Shown here: positions 1-8,005 of the stretch, one piece after another
How positions within the stretch are numbered: the first letter of the stretch is position 1
How the letters are laid out: each line of letters starts with the position of its first letter
The notes under the pieces: generated by a model
Database searches by the model: none
What the model was told of the DNA's origin: nothing
Seen by the model: only the letters and a program-made list of their open reading frames with translations
Program-made: the position numbers and the translations under genes
Assembly: GCA_041649995.1 (NCBI GenBank)
Contig: JBAZMA010000006.1
Coordinates: forward strand, 1-64,000
From: JBAZMA01 sp041649995
Lineage (GTDB): Bacteria > Omnitrophota > Gorgyraeia > Velamenicoccales > Velamenicoccaceae
Length of the DNA stretch: 64,000 nt
Reading direction: 5' to 3'

Positions 1-219
1 GGCAGTCCCTGCGGCATTGATTTCGACGAATGTCGAAATCACGCACGGGGCAACTACGTTGTTTCATATCCAGGGCAGTCCCTGCGGCATTGATTTCGAC
101 GAATGTCGAAATCACGCACGGGGCAACTACGTTGTTTCATATCCAGGGCAGTCCCTGCGGCATTGATTTCGACGAATGTCGAAATCACGCACGGGGCAAC
201 CACGCTTCAAGCCCGCCTT
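1..219. repeat. Three tandem 73-bp hairpin-forming repeats
   Basis: Units begin at 1, 74 and 147, giving an exact 73-bp period. The third unit diverges after about 210. Each unit contains the perfect inverted repeat TGATTTCGAC-GAAT-GTCGAAATCA, flanked by further partly paired GC-rich arms (CCCTGCG against CGCACGGGG). The array starts at the window edge, so more copies may lie upstream. It ends about 20 nt before the Shine-Dalgarno of the following ABC-F gene, so it could be part of that gene's 5' region. Units follow each other with no unique spacers, which excludes CRISPR. Confidence 0.9.
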
Positions 220-237
220 TGTTAAGGAGATTGTTTT

Positions 238-1854
238 ATGTTGTCAGTCAATAACGTTTCCCTCCAATACGGCCAGCGAAAACTTTTTTCCGGCGTCAAT
301 ATTGTTTTTTCGCCGGGGAATTGCTACGGCCTGATCGGGGCTAACGGGTCGGGAAAATCCACCTTTTTGAAGATCCTCTCGGGTGAGATCGAGACAACGA
401 CTGGCGAGGTCAGCGTGGCCCCGGGAAAGCGCGTTTCCGTCCTGCAGCAGGATCAGTTCGCCTTTGACGAAGAGACCGTTTTGACAACCGTCATCATGGG
501 CCATAAGCGCCTTTACGCTATCATGAAGCAAAAGGAGGAGCTGTACGCCAAGCCTGATTTTTCCGACGCCGACGGCATGCTGATCGCCGACCTGGACCAT
601 GAGTTCCTGGAATTGGACGGCTGGAATGCCGAGTCGGACGCCTCCAAACTGCTGAGCCAGGTGGGTATCCCTGAGGAACTTTGCTCGTCGCGCATGAAAC
701 AGCTGGAGGCCGGGCAGAAGGTCCGCGTCCTGCTGGCGCAGGCCTTGTTCGGAAACCCCGATATCCTGCTTTTGGACGAACCGACGAACCATCTGGATGT
801 TGAAACCTGCCTGTGGCTGGAAGAATTCCTGTGCGAATTTGAAAATCTGGCGATCGTGGTCTCCCATGATCGGCATTTCCTGGACAAGATCTGCACGCAT
901 ATCGCCGATATCGATTACGGCAAAATTCAGCTTTATCCCGGCAATTTCACGTTTTGGCAGGAATCGAGCCAGCTGGCTTTAAGGCAGCGCAGCGAAGCCA
1001 ATAAAAAAATCGAAGAGAAGCGAAGGGAACTGCAGGATTTTATCGCGCGTTTCAGCGCGAATGCCTCCAAATCCCGGCAGGCGACCAGCCGTAAAAAGAT
1101 CCTGGAGAAGCTGACCATCGAGGAGATCCGGCCGTCGTCCAGAAAATATCCCTACGCGGGTTTTGAGCAGGAGCGGGAAGCCGGAAACGATCTTCTGGAC
1201 TTGAGCGGTCTGTCCAAGACCATCGATGGTAAGGTGATGTTTGAGAATCTCGACATCGCCATTTCAAAGGGCGATAAGGTCGCTTTCCTCGGGCCCAATG
1301 ACCTGGCAAAAACGGCGCTTTTCCAGATCTTGATGGGGGAGATGCAGGCCGACAGCGGGGTTTTCAAGTGGGGGTATTCCACCAGCCGCGCGTATTACCC
1401 TAAAGATAACGCGAAATACTTTGAGAGCGAACTCAACATGATCGACTGGCTCAGGCAGTATTCCTCCAACACGGATGAAAATTTCGTGCGGGGGTTCCTG
1501 GGCCGCATGCTTTTTACCGGCGAAGAATCTTTGAAACCGGTCAAGGTCCTCTCCGGAGGCGAAAAAGTCCGCTGCATGCTCGCGCGCATGATGCTCCAGC
1601 AGGCCAACGTGCTCATTTTTGATGAACCGACCAATCACCTGGACCTGGAATCTATTTCGGCCCTGAACCGGGGGCTTGAAAAGTTTAAAGGAACGATCCT
1701 TTTTTCGTCCCACGATCACACCCTGATCCAGACCGTGGCGACCCGGATCGTCGAGATCACTCCCAAAGGATACATCGACCGCATCCACACGACGTTTGAC
1801 GAGTATCTGGCCAATGAGGAGATCAGGGAAAAACGGCACCAGTTATACGCTTAA
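238..1854 (+). CDS. ybiT: ABC-F family ATPase, YbiT-like
   Basis: Soluble ATPase with two ABC domains in one chain. ABC-F proteins act on the ribosome, where they adjust the peptidyl-tRNA site or relieve stalling. The 538 aa length and the overall sequence match YbiT, including the linker segment FSANASKSRQATSR. Domain 1 (about 1-250) has Walker A GANGSGKST, the unusual signature LEAGQK, Walker B ILLLDEPTNHLD and H-loop VVSHDRHF. Domain 2 (about 320-530) has signature LSGGEK and Walker B VLIFDEPTNHLD. Its Walker A reads GPNDLAKT (residues 352-359), with two of the consensus glycines replaced, so nucleotide binding there may be weakened. Start ATG is preceded by AAGGAGA. There is no membrane domain. 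slyX follows after 6 nt. Confidence 0.93.
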   Translation: MLSVNNVSLQYGQRKLFSGVNIVFSPGNCYGLIGANGSGKSTFLKILSGEIETTTGEVSVAPGKRVSVLQQDQFAFDEETVLTTVIMGHKRLYAIMKQKEELYAKPDFSDADGMLIADLDHEFLELDGWNAESDASKLLSQVGIPEELCSSRMKQLEAGQKVRVLLAQALFGNPDILLLDEPTNHLDVETCLWLEEFLCEFENLAIVVSHDRHFLDKICTHIADIDYGKIQLYPGNFTFWQESSQLALRQRSEANKKIEEKRRELQDFIARFSANASKSRQATSRKKILEKLTIEEIRPSSRKYPYAGFEQEREAGNDLLDLSGLSKTIDGKVMFENLDIAISKGDKVAFLGPNDLAKTALFQILMGEMQADSGVFKWGYSTSRAYYPKDNAKYFESELNMIDWLRQYSSNTDENFVRGFLGRMLFTGEESLKPVKVLSGGEKVRCMLARMMLQQANVLIFDEPTNHLDLESISALNRGLEKFKGTILFSSHDHTLIQTVATRIVEITPKGYIDRIHTTFDEYLANEEIREKRHQLYA

Positions 1855-1860
1855 GGGATT

Positions 1861-2058
1861 ATGGAAAAAAGACTGATTGAAATGGAGAAAAGGATCGCGT
1901 TTGCCGAGCGGATGATCGCGGATTTGAATGAAGAGCTTTTGGAGCAGCAGAAACATATCAAGGCCCTGCAGATTCAGCTGAAAAATTTTAAGGATCGGAT
2001 CGATTCCGGCGATTTGGTCAAAAAGCAGGAGGACGAAACTCCGCCCCCGCACTATTAA
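1861..2058 (+). CDS. slyX: SlyX family protein
   Basis: A 65-aa, highly charged protein predicted to be almost entirely coiled coil (residues 1-50, rich in E, K, L, I). It ends in the family hallmark ETPPPHY. SlyX is a small conserved protein of unknown molecular function. It starts 6 nt after the YbiT stop codon and is followed by an intrinsic terminator, so the two genes probably form one transcription unit. Confidence 0.85.
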   Translation: MEKRLIEMEKRIAFAERMIADLNEELLEQQKHIKALQIQLKNFKDRIDSGDLVKKQEDETPPPHY

Positions 2059-2098
2059 CTCTTTGAAGCATTTTTGAGAGAGATGACGGGCATTTATT

Positions 2099-2127
2099 AA
2101 CCATCTAAAAAAAAGATGGTTTTTTTG
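2099..2127 (+). terminator. Rho-independent terminator after slyX
   Basis: Perfect 8-bp stem AACCATCT / AGATGGTT with a 7-nt A-rich loop, followed by a run of T. It lies 40 nt after the slyX stop codon and closes the ybiT-slyX unit. Confidence 0.85.
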
Positions 2128-2180
2128 TTGTTCAAAAGCGGGTATTCCTGTTAGAATACTAAAAAGACCATATTAGTATT
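2128..2180 (+). promoter_or_regulatory. Promoter and probable self-operator of the tetR gene
   Basis: A sigma-70-like pair TTGTTC (2128-2133) and TAGAAT (2152-2157) is separated by 18 nt. Overlapping the -10 box and the start region is a perfect palindrome AATACTAA-N10-TTAGTATT (2155-2180), directly upstream of the regulator gene. The position over the promoter and the dyad symmetry are typical of TetR-family autoregulation; binding itself is inferred. Confidence 0.6.
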
Positions 2181-2201
2181 TATGTAACTGTGGAGGGTAC
2201 G

Positions 2202-2786
2202 GTGGAGAAAAAAGAACTTCTCAGGCAAAAGATCCTGAATGCCGCGCGAGGACGCATGATCGTATTCGGCTTTCGCAAGGTGACGATGGATGAGATCGCC
2301 GGTGACCTGTCGATGAGCAAGAACACGATTTATAAAGAGTTTACGGGCAAGGAAGAGATCGCCCGCTGTCTGGTTTTGGACCTGGAGAGGGAGATCAACC
2401 GGGGGTTGGAGGAAATTGAACAGACGCGCCAGGATCCCTTGAAGGTCTTTTCCGACAGTATTTTTCTTTTGCGCAAGAAGCTGGGGCCCTGGTTTGAGCG
2501 TTTTTTTAAGGAGATTTCCGCGGAGTTGCCCGATCTCTGGGAACAATTCCTGCGCTATAGAAACGAGAAGATCTTAAGCATCCGTTTTCAGGTTGAGCGG
2601 GGGGTGAAGAAGGGTATTTTTCGCAAAGTCAATCCCGCGATTGCCGTTGAAGCCTACCTGGGCGCGGTGAAGGCCGTGGTCAATCCCAGGTTTCTGGAGC
2701 AGGAGGCTTTGAGTTTTGAGCGGGCCCTGGAAGCGGTCCTGGATATCTGGGCCTCGGGGATTTTGAAAAAAGGAGCGGGAAAATGA
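2202..2786 (+). CDS. TetR family transcriptional regulator
   Basis: DNA-binding repressor of the TetR/AcrR type, 194 aa from the GTG at 2202. That start has the Shine-Dalgarno GGAGG about 5 nt upstream; an in-frame GTG at 2190 is a weaker alternative. The N-terminal helix-turn-helix spans about residues 10-55 (FGFRKVTMDEIAGDLSMSKN then TIYKEF), the classic TetR pattern. The C-terminal ligand and dimer domain is divergent, so the inducer is unknown. Its stop codon overlaps the porin start (ATGA), so it probably controls the porin, transporter and membrane-protein genes that follow. A palindrome over its own promoter is the likely operator. Confidence 0.85.
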   Translation: MEKKELLRQKILNAARGRMIVFGFRKVTMDEIAGDLSMSKNTIYKEFTGKEEIARCLVLDLEREINRGLEEIEQTRQDPLKVFSDSIFLLRKKLGPWFERFFKEISAELPDLWEQFLRYRNEKILSIRFQVERGVKKGIFRKVNPAIAVEAYLGAVKAVVNPRFLEQEALSFERALEAVLDIWASGILKKGAGK

Positions 2787-4066
2787 AAAGGCTTCTGGCG
2801 CTGGCGGCGGTTATTCTTTCAGGGTTCTGCGCGCAAACAGTCTTTGCGTCGGCCTCGGTGGGCCCCTGGAGCTGGAAGATCGGCGGCGACGAGCGGTTTC
2901 GCGCGGAATATAAAGAGGATTTTGATTTTAACGGCTCACGCAAAGATAGCGGCAACCTGTTTTTAAACCGCATCCGCGTGAATTTTAACGCGTTGTTGAG
3001 GGATGAAGATTTTGACCGGGTGGCAGGAATTTTTGTGGAAGGCCTGGACGCTCAGGCGGGCAGCTATCGGCTCAAAGGCACGGCATCCCAGAAAGACGAT
3101 TTTGACCTGCACCAGGCTTTTCTGGATTTATATGACATCCTGGATTCAGGGTTTGGGTTGAAGGCCGGCCGCCAGGAAATGAAATACGGCAAAGGACGCC
3201 TGATCTGGGCGTCTTCATGGTCCAACAGGATCCGTCATTTCGACGGCGCCATCCTTCAGTATCGACGGTCCGCCTTTTCGCTGGATTTTCTTTACGGGCA
3301 GGATGTCAAATTCAAGGACGGCCATTTCAACAGGTCCCATCCTCAGGAGTTCCTGGCGGGGGTTTATGGGGGTTATCAAAAGGGGCCAGGTTTCCCGGGC
3401 CTGGAAGGTTATATTCTGACCCAGGCCGTGACCAATGTTTCCTCCAAGGCGAAGCGTTATACCGCGGGCTTTCGCGCCTACGGCGCCTTGACGCAGGGTT
3501 GGGGTTTCGATGTGGAAGTCCCTTATCAGTTCGGCTCCATCGGTTCCAGGACGATCAGCGCCTACGCGATCCACGCGGACGTCTCTTACGGCAGGGACCA
3601 GGCGGCATGGAAACCCCGGTTGACGCTTGAATATAACGAGGCGACGGGCGACAAAGACCCTGATGACGGGACATCCGGCACCTTTATTCCCTTATACCAG
3701 TCTACCCACGAACCTTACGGGATTATGGATTTTTTCCGCTGGCAGAATATGCGTGAGGTGGCTTTAAGCCTGGAAGTTTCCCCGGTGAAAAAATGGAAAT
3801 TCATTTCTCAGGTCAACATCTTCTGGCTTGAGAGCGTTTCGGATTCCTGGGTCAACTCATCCGGCGCGGTTGTCCGCTCATCCGCCGGCAATGACGCGGA
3901 TTCTCATGTCGGCAACGAGGTGTCGCTGCGGGCCGAATACGAGGCTTTCCGGAACGTCAAATTTGAGGCCGGCGTGGCGCGCTTTTTTACGGGTCCTTAT
4001 GTCAGGGCGACCGGGCCCGACGATGACGCCGGCTGGGTCTATTTTCAGGTCGTCGCCAAATATTGA
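2783..4066 (+). CDS. Outer-membrane porin, alginate-export (AlgE-like) family
   Basis: Probable beta-barrel of 427 aa. The signal peptide is about residues 1-22 (KRLLALAAVILSGFCAQTVFA), so the product is exported. The mature part starts with WKIGGDERFRAEYKEDF and continues in alternating hydrophobic and polar strands. Features such as FLNRIRVNF, HQAFLDLYD and GRQEMKYGKGRLIWAS resemble the alginate_exp (PF13372) barrel family. The chain ends in an aromatic strand (WVYFQVVAKY), as expected for Bam-dependent insertion. Members of this family pass diverse substrates, so alginate should not be assumed. It is translationally coupled to the upstream TetR gene. Confidence 0.75.
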   Translation: MKRLLALAAVILSGFCAQTVFASASVGPWSWKIGGDERFRAEYKEDFDFNGSRKDSGNLFLNRIRVNFNALLRDEDFDRVAGIFVEGLDAQAGSYRLKGTASQKDDFDLHQAFLDLYDILDSGFGLKAGRQEMKYGKGRLIWASSWSNRIRHFDGAILQYRRSAFSLDFLYGQDVKFKDGHFNRSHPQEFLAGVYGGYQKGPGFPGLEGYILTQAVTNVSSKAKRYTAGFRAYGALTQGWGFDVEVPYQFGSIGSRTISAYAIHADVSYGRDQAAWKPRLTLEYNEATGDKDPDDGTSGTFIPLYQSTHEPYGIMDFFRWQNMREVALSLEVSPVKKWKFISQVNIFWLESVSDSWVNSSGAVVRSSAGNDADSHVGNEVSLRAEYEAFRNVKFEAGVARFFTGPYVRATGPDDDAGWVYFQVVAKY

Positions 4067-4079
4067 ACAGGGGGGCCTT

Positions 4080-4607
4080 ATGATTTATTGGCAGTTGTTC
4101 CTTTCGTTTTTCAAGATCGGATTGTTTGCCATCGGTGGAGCCTATTCTTTTTTGCCCCTGACCGAGCGGGAGATCGTCCAGAAGTACCAATGGCTGTCAA
4201 AGTCGGAGTTCCTGGACATCTCCGGCTTTGTGAAGATCTTCCCGGGCGCCATTTCCGTCAAGTACGCCACCTATACCGGTTATAAGATGGCCGGCCTGGC
4301 AGGGGTCCTCATCACGAATTTTGCCAATCTTCTGGCGCCGGCGCTTTTTGTCATGGTAGCCTCCTTTTGTTATTTCAAATATCAGGACGTCCCCCAGGTC
4401 AAAAGCGCCTTTCGCATGATCCAGCTCGTTGTTTTTTCCATGATCCTGGCCGTCGCGTTTCAGACGGTTTCTTTCCATCAGCTGTCGCACGGGTTTTCCA
4501 TCCTGGCTGTTGTCCTGGCTTTTGTGGTTTTCATGTTTACCAGGATTGAACCTGCCCTGATCATTCTCCTGGCGGGATTGATCGGCGCGTGGACGCGTTT
4601 TTCGTAA
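4080..4607 (+). CDS. Chromate-transporter (CHR) family protein, single domain
   Basis: Inner-membrane protein of 175 aa with about five or six hydrophobic segments. The N-terminal motif FFKIGLFAIGGAYSFLPLTEREIV and the following GFVKIFPGAISVK belong to the CHR family (PF02417); such proteins export chromate or other oxyanions. The start at 4080 has GGGGGG 6 nt upstream, only 13 nt after the porin stop. Only one CHR domain is present. Short CHR proteins normally occur as adjacent pairs, and no partner is seen here, so it may work as a homo-oligomer or have a distant partner. Substrate unknown. Confidence 0.8.
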   Translation: MIYWQLFLSFFKIGLFAIGGAYSFLPLTEREIVQKYQWLSKSEFLDISGFVKIFPGAISVKYATYTGYKMAGLAGVLITNFANLLAPALFVMVASFCYFKYQDVPQVKSAFRMIQLVVFSMILAVAFQTVSFHQLSHGFSILAVVLAFVVFMFTRIEPALIILLAGLIGAWTRFS

Positions 4608-4625
4608 ATCAACGGAGGGCAGTTC

Positions 4626-6932
4626 ATGAAGGCCGTGAAATCAGCCGGGATCTTGTTGAAAAACATCGCCTCCGGGAAGGGCAGGGACATCCTGGCCCTG
4701 GCCTGCGTTTGGGCCGTTCTTGTTCTTTTGCAATTCCGGGTGTGGATCACCCATGAGCGCATGGCCTCCCACGACAGCCTGGCCTGGTTCGGGGTTTTTT
4801 ACTATTTCGCCGATTCTCTCTACCAGGGCATTCTGCCGTTGTGGAACCCCTACCTTCATTGCGGCGAGCCTTTTTTCCTGAATTTTTATTTCCTGCGGCT
4901 GCTGGATCCTTTGACCCTCGCCCTGGTGTTTTTAGGCCGGATTTTCCGCTGGGAGATTTTGACCCTCTATCACTGGGACCTGTTGCTGCGTTACCTGGTT
5001 TTTCTGGCGGGGTCCTATCTTGTTTTCCGCCGCATCGCGCGTCGTTTCCGGAGCGCGTTCCTGGGCGTCTTCATCCTGGCGTTTTCTTCCCTTGGCTCGT
5101 CCTATTTGAGACAGCACGGTTTTGTGTACGCGTGTTATCTTTTTCCGTTATGCCTATATTTTCTTTTGAAATATCTCGAGGAGCGCGAATCGCGGTCTTT
5201 TCTGATTTTTTTGTATATGCTGGGGATCGCGGCGCTGTCGTATCATTTTGCGTTTATCGCCGTTTCTCTGCTGGCCTGTTTCGGTTTCCTTTTGGCAACA
5301 AGGGCTGTCGGGCCTTTTCGCCGGCCCGTGCCGGTCAAAGGCCGGCTGTGGCTTTTGGCTTCCGGCGCTGTCTTTCTTTTTCTGACCGCCCACTTGTTTC
5401 CGGCCTTCGCGTATTTCCGGCAGTTCGCGCTGCCTTCGGCGAGGCTGGAGGCCTTCGCGGCCCATTCCGCGCCCGCCGATTTTCTGGTTCTTTTCGCCCC
5501 CTACGCGTTCATCATCCACTTTTTCAACGATACGTTCCTTTCTGAATCTTTTCTCTATATCGGCCTCCTGCCGTTATTGTTCGCCTGCGCCGGGCTGTTT
5601 TTTGCCCGGCACAAGTACAGGGCGGCTTTCGCTTTGATGCTGGGGGTCCTCCTTTTGTTTATGACAGGGCCGGTTTTCGATTTCCTGCGGGCGTTTGTGC
5701 CGTTTTTTGCCACGATCAGGAATACGCACACGTTCGGCCCTCTTTTTGTTTTTTTCCTGGTTTGTTTCGCCTGCTGGGGCCTGGATCTGTTTTTTGATGT
5801 CTGGGAGGGTCCCGCAGGAAGACGCGCACGGCTTAAATTCCTGTTTTTGGGCGCTTTCATCGCGCTGGCGTCAGGGGTATCATTTCTGTATTTTCAGGCC
5901 GCGCTGCCCTGGAAAACGCAGGCCGTCAACACTTTATCCGGCCGCCTGGCGTTAACAGACGGGGCCGCGGTATCGGACCTGGCGCGGACACTGGATCAAT
6001 CCTGGGGCGGCATCCTTTTGTTCGGGGCCGGTTTTTTTGTTCTGTTCGTTTTGCGCGCGGGGACGGCGCGGCGCTCTTTGCGCGTGGCCGCTCTTTTTAT
6101 TTTTGTGGCCGCCGACTTGTTCCTTTTTCATGCCGGTATTTTTCCCGCTGTGACAATGCAAAGGCGTCAGGGCGCGCAAGACAGCCAATTTTTGCCCGGG
6201 GAGCCGGTTTACAAAGATGAACGCCTGACGGCCGAAGTCCGGGCCGGGGATCCTTTTTATGGATACAAGCCGTTACTCGTCAAGCGTTTCGCCGCGTCCC
6301 TGAAGGTCCAGCCGGTCCGGTTTTCAGAACATGTCTTTGTCCATCGTTTTGTCCCGCCCTATTTTTTCGAATTGAGGGATTATTTCCTCTTTTGGCATAA
6401 TCAGGGCATCCCGAACCCCGTCAAAGAGGTTGTGGCGGGGATTCCGTCCGGGCGTCTGAGGCTTTTTGAGGCGGCGCTTGTCGTGCCTGTCGGGACAGGA
6501 GCCGGGCGGTTGGAAAGAAGCGACGCGCAAACAGCGCGAAAGGTCCTTTTGATCGAAGACGAGGGCGGGAAACCCGCGCTTGATGAGGCTCTCGGCGCGG
6601 GGGGAGGGGGTCCCGCAGGTGGCGTGTCTGTCAGAGGATTTTCACCCAATCGCATAGAGGTTTTCGTCGATCTTAATGAGCCGGGTTTTTTGTATTACGC
6701 GGATAGTTTTGACCCTTATTGGGAGGCTTACAGGGACGGGAAGAGACAGAAAATCAGCAAGGCGAATTCCCTTTTTAAAGCCGTGGCGCTTCCGGCCGGC
6801 AGGCACACCGTTCTTTTTCAATATAACCCCCGATTTTACAGGTTTTGCCTGGCGCTTTATATTTTTGGCAATCTTTGTTTTTTCTTCCTGTTGGGGTTGT
6901 TGAGAAAAAATTCTCAAGGGAAAATTCAGTGA
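4626..6932 (+). CDS. YfhO-like large membrane protein
   Basis: 768 aa with roughly a dozen hydrophobic helices in the first 510 residues, then a soluble C-terminal part. The N-terminus has the acidic HDSLAWFG loop typical of GT-C-like membrane enzymes. The C-terminal segment PGFLYYADSFDPYWEAYRDG, ending in PAGRHTVLFQYNP, matches the end of YfhO-family proteins (PF09586). YfhO is implicated in glycosylation of wall polymers in Firmicutes; the role here is unknown. The start has GGAGGG upstream and lies 18 nt after the CHR gene. It is the last gene of the tetR-led cluster. Confidence 0.7.
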   Translation: MKAVKSAGILLKNIASGKGRDILALACVWAVLVLLQFRVWITHERMASHDSLAWFGVFYYFADSLYQGILPLWNPYLHCGEPFFLNFYFLRLLDPLTLALVFLGRIFRWEILTLYHWDLLLRYLVFLAGSYLVFRRIARRFRSAFLGVFILAFSSLGSSYLRQHGFVYACYLFPLCLYFLLKYLEERESRSFLIFLYMLGIAALSYHFAFIAVSLLACFGFLLATRAVGPFRRPVPVKGRLWLLASGAVFLFLTAHLFPAFAYFRQFALPSARLEAFAAHSAPADFLVLFAPYAFIIHFFNDTFLSESFLYIGLLPLLFACAGLFFARHKYRAAFALMLGVLLLFMTGPVFDFLRAFVPFFATIRNTHTFGPLFVFFLVCFACWGLDLFFDVWEGPAGRRARLKFLFLGAFIALASGVSFLYFQAALPWKTQAVNTLSGRLALTDGAAVSDLARTLDQSWGGILLFGAGFFVLFVLRAGTARRSLRVAALFIFVAADLFLFHAGIFPAVTMQRRQGAQDSQFLPGEPVYKDERLTAEVRAGDPFYGYKPLLVKRFAASLKVQPVRFSEHVFVHRFVPPYFFELRDYFLFWHNQGIPNPVKEVVAGIPSGRLRLFEAALVVPVGTGAGRLERSDAQTARKVLLIEDEGGKPALDEALGAGGGGPAGGVSVRGFSPNRIEVFVDLNEPGFLYYADSFDPYWEAYRDGKRQKISKANSLFKAVALPAGRHTVLFQYNPRFYRFCLALYIFGNLCFFFLLGLLRKNSQGKIQ

Positions 6933-7039
6933 TCCTGTTCCTCAAAAAAACCGTGTTTTCTCCTGGAAATTTGACCTTTATTTGCGGGACACCTTGAAAT
7001 CCCATTGAATAATATGTTAAATTTTTAATGTAAGGCGAA

Positions 7040-7148
7040 GTGGCACCGGCAACAGCGAGTGTGCCACGCTTTTCGGCAAGGGAAGGGCTGCTAGAGGGCA
7101 GGCTATGCCCAACATCTATACCAGTCTTCTTCCCTTGCCTTCCTTTTT
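7040..7148 (+). other. Structured intergenic segment with two or three hairpins
   Basis: Between the YfhO-like gene and the next ORF are GTGGCAC / GTGCCAC (7040-7067), a long-range perfect 11-bp stem GGCAAGGGAAG / CTTCCCTTGCC (7075-7139), and inside it GGGCA / TGCCC. A T-rich stretch follows (TTCCTTTTTTT from 7140), so the last stem could act as a terminator for the upstream operon or for a short RNA. I do not recognise a known RNA family. The rest of 6933-7039 shows only AT-rich sequence. Confidence 0.4.
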
Positions 7149-7179
7149 TTGCACCCGGCCATGGATGAGGTGATATAAT
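7149..7179 (+). promoter_or_regulatory. Promoter of the 7186 gene, possibly leaderless
   Basis: TTGCAC (7149-7154), a 19-nt spacer and a perfect TATAAT (7174-7179). The -10 box ends 6 nt before the GTG start codon at 7186, so transcription would begin at or next to the start codon. Confidence 0.5.
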
Positions 7180-7185
7180 ATCGGA

Positions 7186-7971
7186 GTGAATATCATCGCG
7201 TTCCGCAGGAAGAATGCCTTTTGGCTGCTGGTTGCCCTCTTGGGCCTGTCTTTTTTTAATCGTAACAATACCAAGAGCGTCGAGACCATCGCCCCTGAAA
7301 CCCTTCAAGAGCCTCTGCAGACCCCTGTCAGCCCGCCCCAGGTTGTCCGTTTTTCTCAATACGGTTATGATTATGAGCTCGAGGCCCTCTATCAATATGA
7401 GATCAACGCCATGCTTGTCCATAAGCTCAACTACAGGACGTTCAGCATCCATAATTACGACAAGATTTTTCCGTTCGACGTCTGCCTGATCTGGGGGGAG
7501 AACCTTTCGAAAAAGATTTACCGGGCCAAAACCCTTTCTTTTTCCCAGGATTGCCGGTTTTGCTGGGCCGATTGGCGGGAACCTTTGTCTTTCGGCTGGG
7601 GCGAGATTTCCAACAATCATCTTCTTGTGACGGACAAAAGACTGGAAAGGATCCTGGCTTCTTTGGTTTACGGCGACCAGATAAAAATCCGTGGGCGGCT
7701 TGTCAATGTCCGCGCCCGGCCTTCGTCGGGGGAGGGGGCTGAGATTTCCTGGAGGACAAGCGTTTCCAGGACGGATGGAGGGGCAGGCGCCTGCGAAGTG
7801 ATCCTTGTCGAAGACATCCGCATTCTTAAAAAAGCCAATGTTTTTTGGCGCGTCCTTTTTCCGGTGAGCCTTTACGGTTTGTTATTGCTGATCTTTTGGG
7901 GGATGGTGAGTTTTTTTTCATCCGCCGTCAAACGTCCATTCAAAGACGATCGAGAGGCTTGTATAAGATGA
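7186..7971 (+). CDS. Hypothetical bitopic membrane protein
   Basis: 261 aa, family not recognised. A hydrophobic segment at about residues 9-21 (NAFWLLVALLGLSFF) and a second at about 223-243 (LFPVSLYGLLLLIFWGMV) flank a roughly 200-residue polar domain, so the domain probably faces the periplasm between two anchors. That domain has conserved-looking aromatic and charged patches (YDYELEALYQYEINAM, FPFDVCLIWGENL) but no motif I can name. The GTG start is chosen because a perfect TATAAT ends 6 nt upstream; no separate Shine-Dalgarno is visible, in line with a leaderless message. The next gene starts 34 nt downstream. Confidence 0.6.
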   Translation: MNIIAFRRKNAFWLLVALLGLSFFNRNNTKSVETIAPETLQEPLQTPVSPPQVVRFSQYGYDYELEALYQYEINAMLVHKLNYRTFSIHNYDKIFPFDVCLIWGENLSKKIYRAKTLSFSQDCRFCWADWREPLSFGWGEISNNHLLVTDKRLERILASLVYGDQIKIRGRLVNVRARPSSGEGAEISWRTSVSRTDGGAGACEVILVEDIRILKKANVFWRVLFPVSLYGLLLLIFWGMVSFFSSAVKRPFKDDREACIR

Positions 7972-8005
7972 ATCGCAAAGCTTCATAAGGGAAAGGGAGG
8001 TGTTT

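Noticed and set aside
1..219. CRISPR array
   Set aside because: The 73-bp units follow each other without unique spacers, and no cas gene is present.
244..900. Minus-strand frame opposite ybiT
   Set aside because: Antisense to a clear ABC-F coding sequence, no family resemblance.
3828..4079. 84-residue N-terminal extension of the CHR protein
   Set aside because: It overlaps the porin gene in another frame; the ATG at 4080 has a Shine-Dalgarno and begins the family motif.
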